Below, piece after piece: positions 1 to 6,925 of a stretch of DNA of 28,191 nt. The notes under the pieces were generated by a model. The model did not search any database, was not told the DNA's origin, and saw only the letters and a list, made by a program, of their open reading frames with translations. How positions within the stretch are numbered: the stretch's first letter is position 1; the number at the start of each line of letters is the position of its first letter. Source of the stretch: Lachnospiraceae bacterium UBA3632 (lineage in GTDB: Bacteria > Bacillota > Clostridia > Lachnospirales > Lachnospiraceae); the NCBI GenBank assembly GCA_002373975.1, contig DFKZ01000053.1:1-28191 (forward strand), in the 5' to 3' direction. The position numbers were made by a program, and so were the translations under genes.

Positions 1-1619
1 TGACGCATTGTCGGGAAGAGGAGGCAATCCCTGATACTTGCGCTGTCCGTAAGCAGCATGCAGAGGCGGTCCAACCCATATCCGATACCACCTGTGGGGG
101 GCATACCTATCTCAAGTGCGTTGAGGAAGTCCTCGTCGGTGTGCTCGGCTTCTTCGTCGCCTGCTGCCGCATTGGCATCCTGAGCTGCGAATCTTTCTCT
201 CTGATCGATGGGATCGTTGAGCTCAGAATAAGCATTGCACATCTCCCATCCATTGATGAAAAGCTCGAAGCGCTCAACCTTGGAAGGATCGGAGGGCTTC
301 TTCTTGGTAAGAGGTGATATCTCGATGGGATGATCCATTATAAATGTAGGCTGGATCAGCTTGTCCTCGCAGTACTCCTCAAAGAAGAGATTGAGGATAT
401 CTCCCTTCTTGTGGCGCTCTTCATATTCGATGCCCTTTTCCTTTGCAAGCTTCTTTGCAGCCTCGTCATCGGGAACCTGCGTGGGATCATCAAAATCTAT
501 TCCCGCATATTTCTTGACCGCATCGGTCATGGTTAATCTCTCAAAAGGCTTTCCAAGGTCGATCTCGGTGCCCTGATAAGTGATGGTTGTTGATCCGTTT
601 ACCTTCTCCGCAAGGTACTTAAACATACTCTCGGTGAGTTCCATCATTCCGTTGTAATCGGTATATGCCTGGTAGAGCTCCATAAGTGTAAACTCGGGGT
701 TGTGCCTTGTGTCGATACCTTCGTTTCTGTACACACGGCCGATCTCAAACACTCTCTCAAGGCCGCCCACGATCAGTCTCTTTAAGTAAAGCTCAAGGGA
801 AATACGGAGCTTAACATCCTCGTCAAGTGCGTTATAATGTGTCTCAAAAGGTCTCGCAGCCGCACCACCCGCATTTGACACGAGTGTCGGTGTTTCTACT
901 TCCATGAAGTCTCTTCCTGCAAGGAAATTTCTGATCTCCTTGATCATCTTTGAGCGCTTAACAAACACTTCTTTGCTGTCGGGATTCATGATCAGATCCA
1001 CGTATCTCTGACGGTATCTCATATCGGTGTCTGTAAGGCCGTGGAACTTCTCGGGAAGAATCTGAAGACTCTTTGAAAGAAGAGTGATCTCTGAGGCATG
1101 AACGGATATTTCACCGGTCATGGTGCGGAACACATAGCCCTTGATTCCATATATGTCACCAATGTCAGATTTCTTGAAATCAGCATAGGCTTCTTCTCCG
1201 ACAGAATCCTTTGACACATAGGCCTGTATGTCACCCTTAAGGTCACGGAGATTGCAGAACGATGCTTTTCCCATCACGCGCTTGAACATCTGCCTGCCTG
1301 CGATGCTTACCTCGATAGGATGTGCATCCATTATTGCGCGGCGCTCGTTATAAGCGTTCTTTTTTGCTTCGCGCGCAGCCTGCTCGTCCATGCCTGTTGT
1401 GTCGGGATCCGACCAGTCTCCGAGAAGCTCTTTTTCAAGCTTTTCATATTCTTCCTTTGCCCTGTCGGAATGATAGGTCTGATCGTATTTTGTGATCACA
1501 AAGGGATCCTTACCTGCTTCCTGCAGTGCTGCGAGCTTTTCGCGGCGCACCTTCAAAAGCTGGTTGAGGTCCTGCTGGGGCTGCTGATTTTCCGCCTTAT
1601 TCTGATTCTGTTCGGACAT
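1..1619 (-). CDS. lysS: Lysyl-tRNA synthetase, class II (3' end beyond window)
   Basis: Charges tRNA-Lys with lysine in the cytosol. About 539 codons lie in the window and the frame is still open at the left edge, so the C-terminus is missing. The N-terminus starts MSEQNQNKAENQQ, a Q/N-rich tail. An OB-fold anticodon-binding region follows, with MGKASFCNLRD. Class II motif 2 (VYRNEGIDTRHNPEFT) falls near residues 290-312 and motif 3 (PPTGGIGYGLDRL) near 502-520. Compared with the E. coli enzyme as I recall it, there is a roughly 30-residue charged insertion before the OB fold. The start ATG follows an AAGGAG Shine-Dalgarno about 8 bases upstream. The gene lies 75 bases behind greA and is probably cotranscribed with it through a terminator-like hairpin. 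The family call is firm; only the end is unseen. Confidence 0.96.
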   Translation of the reverse strand, partial: MSEQNQNKAENQQPQQDLNQLLKVRREKLAALQEAGKDPFVITKYDQTYHSDRAKEEYEKLEKELLGDWSDPDTTGMDEQAAREAKKNAYNERRAIMDAHPIEVSIAGRQMFKRVMGKASFCNLRDLKGDIQAYVSKDSVGEEAYADFKKSDIGDIYGIKGYVFRTMTGEISVHASEITLLSKSLQILPEKFHGLTDTDMRYRQRYVDLIMNPDSKEVFVKRSKMIKEIRNFLAGRDFMEVETPTLVSNAGGAAARPFETHYNALDEDVKLRISLELYLKRLIVGGLERVFEIGRVYRNEGIDTRHNPEFTLMELYQAYTDYNGMMELTESMFKYLAEKVNGSTTITYQGTEIDLGKPFERLTMTDAVKKYAGIDFDDPTQVPDDEAAKKLAKEKGIEYEERHKKGDILNLFFEEYCEDKLIQPTFIMDHPIEISPLTKKKPSDPSKVERFELFINGWEMCNAYSELNDPIDQRERFAAQDANAAAGDEEAEHTDEDFLNALEIGMPPTGGIGYGLDRLCMLLTDSASIRDCLLFPTMR

Positions 1620-1633
1620 TATGTTTTCTCCTT

Positions 1634-1670
1634 AAAAAAGCTACTCCGCCCGCGGTTTCGCCGGGGCGGA
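1634..1670 (-). terminator. Terminator-like hairpin between greA and lysS
   Basis: On the minus strand TCCGCCC pairs with GGGCGGA (1664-1670 with 1645-1651). An inner CGG/CCG can add to the stem with a one-base bulge. After a 5-base gap comes a run of six T (1634-1639), immediately followed by the lysS Shine-Dalgarno. The stem is GC-rich, but the gap before the T run is longer than in a classic intrinsic terminator. It may terminate partially or act as an attenuator that lowers lysS relative to greA. Confidence 0.45.
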
Positions 1671-1694
1671 TGCATTATTCCCATTACCGTTATA

Positions 1695-2177
1695 TTACTG
1701 CGTAGATCTTTCGATTCCGAGGATCTTATAGCTGCATACACCTGCAGGTGTCTCAACGTCAATGGCATCACCGATCTTGTGGCCGATGAGTGCGCTGCCC
1801 ACAGGGCTCTCGTTGGAGATCTTTCCCTCAAGGCTGTTTGCCTCGGTGGAACCTACGATCTTGTATTCTATTTCTTCTGAAAACTCGATGTCAAGAAGCT
1901 TGACCTTACATCCGACATTGATCTTGTCGAGATCGATCTCTTCTTCAACAACTACTTCGGCGTTTTTAAGGATCTTTTCGAGCTCTTCGATACGTGCCTC
2001 GATATCTCTCTGCTCGTCCTTGGCTGCGTCGTACTCTGCGTTCTCGGAAAGGTCACCCTGTTCACGGGCTTCCTTTATCTTCTGGGCTACTTCCTGGCGC
2101 CTTACTACTTTAAGGTTGTGGAGCTCTTCCTCATACTTGGTGAGACCTTCGTAAGTAAGGATATTTTTCTTTTCCAT
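1695..2177 (-). CDS. greA: Transcription elongation factor GreA
   Basis: GreA inserts a coiled coil into the RNA polymerase secondary channel and stimulates cleavage of backtracked RNA. The 160-residue length is normal for the family. Residues 1-75 form the N-terminal coiled coil with the acidic tip motif GDLSENAEYD, whose D42 and E45 are the expected catalytic-tip acids. The C-terminal half carries the FKBP-like domain with SNESPVGSALIGHKIGD near residues 120-137. A clear sigma-A promoter lies upstream, leaving a 5' leader of about 65 bases. The Shine-Dalgarno is modest (AAGGAAAGGG, rather far from the ATG). It is the first gene of a greA-lysS unit. Confidence in the family is very high. Confidence 0.97.
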   Translation of the reverse strand: MEKKNILTYEGLTKYEEELHNLKVVRRQEVAQKIKEAREQGDLSENAEYDAAKDEQRDIEARIEELEKILKNAEVVVEEEIDLDKINVGCKVKLLDIEFSEEIEYKIVGSTEANSLEGKISNESPVGSALIGHKIGDAIDVETPAGVCSYKILGIERSTQ

Positions 2178-2248
2178 CTCTGTTAAGTCCCTTTCCTTTT
2201 ATTACCGTATATTCATTAAACAGCCGCACTACATCTGTGTGCCCGACT

Positions 2249-2277
2249 ATTTTACTTTCATTTGGCTAAAATGTCAA
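2249..2277 (-). promoter_or_regulatory. Sigma-A promoter for greA-lysS
   Basis: On the minus strand a perfect -35 TTGACA (2272-2277) is followed by a 17-base spacer and the -10 TAAAAT (2249-2254, five of six consensus bases). It lies just after the hairpin that closes the csrA operon and 72 bases before the greA start, so it gives the greA-lysS unit its own transcription. Confidence 0.8.
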
Positions 2278-2279
2278 TA

Positions 2280-2303
2280 GCACGGCTGAAGTTCCAGCCG
2301 TGC
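2280..2303 (-). terminator. Hairpin at the end of the fliW-csrA transcript
   Basis: A perfect 9-bp inverted repeat, GCACGGCTG and CAGCCGTGC with a 6-base loop, begins 12 bases after the csrA stop. On the minus strand it is followed by TATTGACATTTT, so the T tract is broken and overlaps the greA -35 box. It is the natural 3' end of the flagellar operon, though termination may be incomplete or Rho-assisted. Confidence 0.6.
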
Positions 2304-2315
2304 CAGTAATGACTT

Positions 2316-2537
2316 TTAACCGAACACACCTTTGAGTGCTTCAAGTCCGCTAAGATCCGAAGCGGCCTCTTTGTTTGCGTTCTGTATCTGAAGATATACT
2401 TCTTTTCTGTAGACGGGTATCTCCTTGGGTGCACTGATACCTATCTTTACCTGATCGCCCTTTATCTCGAGAACGGTTACTTCCACGTTGTTGTTGATGA
2501 TAAGGGCTTCATTCTTTTTCCTGGACAGTGCTAACAT
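2316..2537 (-). CDS. csrA: Carbon storage regulator / translational repressor CsrA
   Basis: CsrA is a small dimeric RNA-binding protein that binds GGA motifs near ribosome-binding sites; in Bacillus it represses flagellin translation and is antagonised by FliW. The protein begins MLALSRKKNEALIIN and contains IKGDQVKIGISAPKEIPVYRKEVY, the full CsrA core, followed by a short C-terminal tail (73 residues in all). I chose ATG 2537 rather than the in-frame GTG at 2546. The family starts at MLxL, and GGTGA lies 5 bases before this ATG, while the GTG sits too close to its AAAGGA. The start lies one base after the fliW stop, so translation is probably coupled. It is the last gene of the flagellar operon. 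Confidence 0.95.
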   Translation of the reverse strand: MLALSRKKNEALIINNNVEVTVLEIKGDQVKIGISAPKEIPVYRKEVYLQIQNANKEAASDLSGLEALKGVFG

Positions 2538-2538
2538 A

Positions 2539-2997
2539 TCATTCACCGTCCTTTCTGCTCTTGAGAATATCGTATACAGGGAACTTTACGGGATATTCCG
2601 AGCTGTCTACGATGATCTGTGCCGCCTTGCGCTCGTCAGCGTTGATAACGATGGGGCCCTGAAGGTTGACAGTCATCTTGGTAAGATCTGAAGGAACCGA
2701 TACCGTAACCAGCACGAGGATGTTCTCCTGATTTAACTCACCGAGTCCGCTGAGTAGCTCGTCGTTTACCTCGGGATCGTAGTCCGGCTTTACAATGAGC
2801 GGATCCATAACGGGCATAGCGAATCCGGGTTCGTCCATTGACTGAAGGTACCTGATACCTGCGTTTGCTCCAACCTCTTCATCATGAATGAGAGTAAAGA
2901 GCCTGAGATCCGGAAAGCCGATTATGCCTTTATCGAAAGTAAGGATCTTTGATTCTTCGATATCGATCTCTCCGAAAATTCTTGTGTTAATCTTCAT
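2539..2997 (-). CDS. fliW: Flagellar assembly factor FliW
   Basis: FliW binds flagellin and CsrA, coupling flagellin secretion to relief of CsrA repression. The 152-residue protein has the typical opening MKINTRIFGEIDIEESKI, then TFDKGIIGFPDL near residues 20-31. The FMPVMDP-like segment appears as AMPVMDPLIV near residue 80, and the C-terminal half has the family pattern NLQGPIVINADERKAAQIIVD. The Shine-Dalgarno AAAGGAG is 4 bases from the ATG. It is directly followed by csrA, the common Firmicutes arrangement. The 109-base leader holds three inverted repeats and two GGA triplets near the ribosome site. Confidence 0.96.
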   Translation of the reverse strand: MKINTRIFGEIDIEESKILTFDKGIIGFPDLRLFTLIHDEEVGANAGIRYLQSMDEPGFAMPVMDPLIVKPDYDPEVNDELLSGLGELNQENILVLVTVSVPSDLTKMTVNLQGPIVINADERKAAQIIVDSSEYPVKFPVYDILKSRKDGE

Positions 2998-3010
2998 GAT
3001 TCTCCTTTCC

Positions 3011-3081
3011 GGAATACTTCATGTATTCCTGTGCATCATGCACTGATTTATTATAAAGTAAATGCCTGTTTCATTTACTTT
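3011..3081 (-). promoter_or_regulatory. Structured leader of fliW with three inverted repeats
   Basis: Three inverted repeats lie between flgL and fliW. AAAGTAAATG pairs perfectly with CATTTACTTT (3055-3064 with 3072-3081). GTGCAT pairs with ATGCAC (3031-3043). GGAATAC pairs with GTATTCC (3011-3017 with 3023-3029). The last one ends a few bases before the fliW Shine-Dalgarno. Minus-strand GGA triplets occur at the Shine-Dalgarno and just before it. The structures are seen in the sequence; a regulatory role, for example CsrA feedback, is inferred. Confidence 0.5.
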
Positions 3082-3095
3082 AGTAACTAAGGTTT

Positions 3096-3106
3096 ATTAT
3101 ACCACA
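3096..3106 (-). promoter_or_regulatory. Candidate extended -10 promoter for fliW-csrA
   Basis: Directly after the flgL stop the minus strand reads TGTGGTATAAT, an exact extended -10 motif (TGTGN plus TATAAT). The region 17 bases upstream has no good -35 box. It would let sigma-A express fliW-csrA independently of the sigma-28 promoter before flgM. Confidence 0.45.
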
Positions 3107-4762
3107 TCAAAGGTAGCTGAGAAGAGTATTCTGAATTATCTTTCCCGTTGCCTGAAGCGCTGCGGAATAAGTGAGCTCCGCGCTGCTCAGGTGGATGGCC
3201 ACCTCGGTGATGTCGATGTCTTCGTTCTTGCTCTTTAAGGTCTCAAATGTGGTCTTCTGATTCTGCATTCTGCTCTCTATGAGCTCAAGCTTGCTGGATC
3301 TGGTTCCCACATTTGTGATGGCAAGTGATGTGTCATCGAGGAATCCCTGGAAGGATGTGATGCCTTTTTCAAATCTCTTCTGGCAGGTATCCTTTTCAAA
3401 TGTGAGGGCCTTCTCGGTGGCGGTGAGCTGGTTTTTGAGGTATCCAAGTGCGGTTTCGTCGGTTGTTGTGGCTATCTTGTTCTCGATATTCTTTTTAAGG
3501 TCCTCGAGATTTATCACTCTCTGGAGCGCGGATACAAGATCATCCACTTCTCTTCCGATACCGAGGTTGTAGGATTCGTCGGCGGTGGAGTTGACTCTAA
3601 TGGTCTGGTTGAATCCCACATCATATTCGATGGACTGCTTGTCCACAACTCCTTTGAGATAGTCCTGATTGTACTCTATGGGGTTGACGGGCAGATCCTT
3701 GGGGATCTTATTTCCGCCACCGTCCAACACGTAATTTCCGCTGGCATCGGTCTCCCATGTGGTGGCTTTGCATGCGTAGTAGTGCTCGGGGCGAAGGTCG
3801 TTGCCCGTGAAATTGGTCTTCTCATAGGTGATGCGGATCTCCGCCTCGTTATCCAAGGAAGATGTAGGATCATCTTTGGTAGCCATCATCTTATCATATA
3901 CATTCTTTCCGATGAGAAGCTCCCCTGTATCTTTTACAAGAAGAACTGCATCAGGATTATTTGAAACATACGTATATGGATCCGGGGTATATGGTGCTCC
4001 TGTACTATTGGAAAGGACCGTATCATCAGCAGTAATGGAAGTACGTACTTTTTTCCCTGTTGCCGGATCAGTTGCCGCACCCGGTGCAACATATTCTATA
4101 ACCGGCTCGACTTCATCAATATCGTTATAGGCAAGCCTGAATCTGTACACATCCGCTGTGGATACCAAGGTCTCGTTCATGGCAGACACGTTTGCATCAG
4201 TAGCGTAGTTTGCATTGGTCCAATCTGAAAGCGCTCCGATATTAACGTGCTTTATCTGATCGATCGCTGTCTTATCAAGCTGCTCGGTGAGGTTATAGGT
4301 GGTATTCTTGGTGTCCTGCTGGAAGCTTAAGGATGTGTCGGTTCTGTATCCGGTAAACACGTATCTGCCCGCATAGCTTGCATCACCTGTTTTGTACACC
4401 TCTTCTCCGAGAGCCTTGAGCTGCTCGACGATTATCTTTCTCTCTTCGCTGGTAAGGTCGCCGTTTGATCCTCTTGTTGCCTGCTCGATCATGCTGGTAA
4501 CTACAGATGAAGTGGACTTTAATGCATCCTCTGTGATCTTGAGCCAGCTTTCCGCATCGGGAATATTCTTGCTGTAGTACTGGGTCACTTCGGTAACATT
4601 GCTGCGAAGCCTTAAGGCACGGATGGCGATAACCGGATCATCGGATGCACGGTTGATCTTTTTCTGAGTTGACATCTGTGTCGTAAGATTATCCTGAAGT
4701 ACTTTATTGTCGTTGATGTTTGAGAGGGAATTCCTCTGCATTATCTTGTTTGTGATTCTCAT
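3107..4762 (-). CDS. flgL: Flagellar hook-associated protein 3 (FlgL), long form
   Basis: FlgL forms the outer hook-filament junction ring. The N-terminal coiled segment (MRITNKIMQRNSLSNI, then QKKINRASDDPVIAIRALRLRS) and the C-terminal helix (SSAELTYSAALQATGKIIQ) are the conserved flagellin-like D0/D1 arms. At 551 residues it is far longer than the roughly 300-residue enteric and Bacillus proteins. The extra length is a central region, about residues 180-400, rich in D, T, N and Y, which should form surface-exposed domains. AGGGGT lies 7 bases before the ATG. It follows flgK with a 78-base gap containing a perfect hairpin. The assignment rests on the termini and on position after flgK. Confidence 0.92.
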   Translation of the reverse strand: MRITNKIMQRNSLSNINDNKVLQDNLTTQMSTQKKINRASDDPVIAIRALRLRSNVTEVTQYYSKNIPDAESWLKITEDALKSTSSVVTSMIEQATRGSNGDLTSEERKIIVEQLKALGEEVYKTGDASYAGRYVFTGYRTDTSLSFQQDTKNTTYNLTEQLDKTAIDQIKHVNIGALSDWTNANYATDANVSAMNETLVSTADVYRFRLAYNDIDEVEPVIEYVAPGAATDPATGKKVRTSITADDTVLSNSTGAPYTPDPYTYVSNNPDAVLLVKDTGELLIGKNVYDKMMATKDDPTSSLDNEAEIRITYEKTNFTGNDLRPEHYYACKATTWETDASGNYVLDGGGNKIPKDLPVNPIEYNQDYLKGVVDKQSIEYDVGFNQTIRVNSTADESYNLGIGREVDDLVSALQRVINLEDLKKNIENKIATTTDETALGYLKNQLTATEKALTFEKDTCQKRFEKGITSFQGFLDDTSLAITNVGTRSSKLELIESRMQNQKTTFETLKSKNEDIDITEVAIHLSSAELTYSAALQATGKIIQNTLLSYL

Positions 4763-4790
4763 AGGCTATACCCCTGTATTAGACTCCTGC

Positions 4791-4815
4791 CTCAGGTCGG
4801 CTTTGTCGACCTGAG
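4791..4815 (-). repeat. Perfect intercistronic hairpin between flgK and flgL
   Basis: CTCAGGTCG and CGACCTGAG form a 9-bp perfect stem with a 7-base loop, about halfway between the upstream flgK stop and the flgL start. No T run follows on the minus strand, so it is not an intrinsic terminator. It may stabilise or punctuate the polycistronic message. Confidence 0.6.
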
Positions 4816-4840
4816 TTGTGCTTTAGTCTTGACTTAGTAT

Positions 4841-6874
4841 TTATACTCCTGTCTGATTGATGAGCCTGTCGTAAATCTCCTGGAATACCTGTATCATCTT
4901 GGATGAAAGGTTGTATGCGTTCTGGAATTTAACCAGGTTAACCGCCTCTTCATCCTCGTCAACACCCGAGATTGACTCTCTCTTCATGTCGATGCTGTTG
5001 GAAATGTTAGTGTAGCTTCCCTGGAAGGTGTTTGCGCTTGCTGCGTTAAGAGCAACATCGGAAAGTACCGACTGAAGGAATTCGCTTGCCGATGCTCCTC
5101 TGAATGAGAGGACATCCTTGTCGGTTGCGATCTTCCTTAAATGCTCCAGCAGATCGTTCTGTTCCACGCCGTCCGCCGTGTGGAATTTGTTGGCCATAAG
5201 TGAAGGATCATTGGCCATTGCGGTAACTATTGCAAAGTTGCCTGCGGTAAGGCGGTAGTAGCTGTCATCCGCCACGTTCACGGAGTAGGAAATCCTGTTT
5301 CCGCTCGCATCCACTGCGTAGGTTCCGTATTCTTTGCTGAAAAGGAACTGTGAGTTCTCACCTGCTGCCTCGTTATAGGTAGGATTCTGACCGGTGAAAA
5401 GCTCGGTGTTCATTGTTCCGTCGTTTCCCTTGCTGAGGGTATCGTTGTATGCTGCGGAAAATACACGGCACCACTCGTTCATCTGTCGCATGTAGTAGGG
5501 GATTCCCTGATAATCGAAATTGGCTCCGATCTTGGCGTTTTTCCCTACTCTGTCAATTGTGATGTGGCTGCTGTTTCCGCCCTCTTCTATAGCGGAAAGC
5601 ACGAATTCGTAACTGTATTTATCTGTGCCTGCATCATAGTTGAGCGTCCAGGAATCGTATTTGTATTCTTTGTTTCCAAGGTTTATTATTCCGCCCTGAT
5701 CCGAAAGATTGCTCTTGTTAAGGTCGGTGAGCCACTCGGCTGTAACATCGATCTTTACTGTATCATGCTTCTTTCCGTCGGGATCGGTGTATGCGTCCAT
5801 CGCTGTATCCGTGATGGTACCTGTAAAGAATTCTCCGTTGTTTCCGTCTCTTAATTCAACAAGCCCGCGGAGCTTTCCGCCGAGAGCTGCGTTGTCGAGA
5901 TTGAACTTCTGTCCGCGGTCCTTAACGTAATCGTTCCAGCTCTGCTTTTCTGCATTTGTGAGCTTGGGATTGTTGACTACATCGGACTGATAAGTGGTGT
6001 AAAGTGAGGAAGAAACCCAGTAAACATCATATAATCCGTCGATATCCGTCTGGTTTACTTTTTCGCTCTGATCTCTTGCAACAACTTCCAGCTTGTTGTA
6101 CTCGTTCATGTCAACGAGTGTCTGGCCACCTGCTATCTTGAGGATAAATCTTGATGCTCCGGTAAGCCTTGTTGGATCGTTGGCATCGGTCACGGGAAAT
6201 TCCTGAGTGGTGACATCCACTATCTCCGAGAGCTGGTCAACCAGTCTTGTTCTCTGGTCTCTGAGTTCATTTGCTTTCTGTCCCGAGAGCTCGATGGTGT
6301 TGATCTGTTTATCGAGTGATGCGATCTCACTTGCATACGAATTGATCTGATCGACCTGAAGCTTTATCTCGGAGTTGATATCCTTCTGCATTGCCTGCAT
6401 GTTGCCATAGAGGCCGTTGAAATAATCGGTGAGCTGTCCCGCGTATCCGATGTACTGTGACTTGGCTGATGCATCTCCGGGGTTCTTGAGGAGCTCCTGA
6501 AGACCTGTGATGGCGAATCTGTCAAACACTTGCGAGAAGCCTGCGTTATCACCCGAATCGTAGAAGTAGCCTTCCATCTCTTCCATGTAGTAGGCTTTCA
6601 TATTAAACTCGCCCACCTTGGCGTTGTTGTTCCAGAATTTAGCATCGTAGAACTCATCACGCATACGCTCTACCGCAAGAGTATCAACACCTGCACCCGC
6701 GCATCCGTAGGTGGCAAAGGTCCTTATAGCCTGAGCAGCCTGGGTCTTAACCTCCTGACGGCTGTAGCCTTCCGTCTGCACGTTGGCGATATTGTTCGCC
6801 GTGGTGTTGAGGGAGGCGTTGCTGGAAAGGAGGCCTGAATATGAAATATTTAATCCGAAAAATGTTGATGACAT
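4841..6874 (-). CDS. flgK: Flagellar hook-associated protein 1 (FlgK), second copy
   Basis: FlgK joins hook to filament. The N-terminus has the rod/hook family signature (LSSNASLNTTANNIANVQTE, then GYSRQEV) in residues 15-43. A long coiled region runs to about 200 (INSYASEIASLDKQINTIE), and the C-terminal helix is DEDEEAVNLVKFQNAYNLSS. Length is 677 residues. The middle (about 240-560) is poorly conserved and unlike the other copy. An excellent Shine-Dalgarno, GAGGTGAT, precedes the ATG. It is the distal of two tandem FlgK genes, 51 bases after the first, and both copies look intact. Of the two it matches the usual FlgK C-terminal SGVDxDEE pattern more closely. Confidence in the family is high; which copy fills the main HAP1 role is unknown. 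Confidence 0.92.
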   Translation of the reverse strand: MSSTFFGLNISYSGLLSSNASLNTTANNIANVQTEGYSRQEVKTQAAQAIRTFATYGCAGAGVDTLAVERMRDEFYDAKFWNNNAKVGEFNMKAYYMEEMEGYFYDSGDNAGFSQVFDRFAITGLQELLKNPGDASAKSQYIGYAGQLTDYFNGLYGNMQAMQKDINSEIKLQVDQINSYASEIASLDKQINTIELSGQKANELRDQRTRLVDQLSEIVDVTTQEFPVTDANDPTRLTGASRFILKIAGGQTLVDMNEYNKLEVVARDQSEKVNQTDIDGLYDVYWVSSSLYTTYQSDVVNNPKLTNAEKQSWNDYVKDRGQKFNLDNAALGGKLRGLVELRDGNNGEFFTGTITDTAMDAYTDPDGKKHDTVKIDVTAEWLTDLNKSNLSDQGGIINLGNKEYKYDSWTLNYDAGTDKYSYEFVLSAIEEGGNSSHITIDRVGKNAKIGANFDYQGIPYYMRQMNEWCRVFSAAYNDTLSKGNDGTMNTELFTGQNPTYNEAAGENSQFLFSKEYGTYAVDASGNRISYSVNVADDSYYRLTAGNFAIVTAMANDPSLMANKFHTADGVEQNDLLEHLRKIATDKDVLSFRGASASEFLQSVLSDVALNAASANTFQGSYTNISNSIDMKRESISGVDEDEEAVNLVKFQNAYNLSSKMIQVFQEIYDRLINQTGV

Positions 6875-6889
6875 GTTATCACCTCATTC

Positions 6890-6922
6890 GGCGCTTTGCG
6901 CCCCTTCCGTGAAACGGGAAGG
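6890..6922 (-). repeat. Two small hairpins between the tandem flgK genes
   Basis: The 51-base gap between the two flgK genes contains CCTTCC/GGAAGG (6903-6908 with 6917-6922, 8-base loop) and, adjacent to it, GGCGC/GCGCC with a 3-base loop (6890-6902). The second ends 8 bases before the Shine-Dalgarno of the downstream flgK. There is no T run. A role in message stability or in setting translation of the second copy is inferred. Confidence 0.45.
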
Positions 6923-6925
6923 CAT

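Noticed and set aside
1320..1880. A 186-codon plus-strand frame over the lysS-greA junction
   Set aside because: It is antisense to both genes and crosses the intergenic hairpin. It has no ribosome site or recognisable motif.
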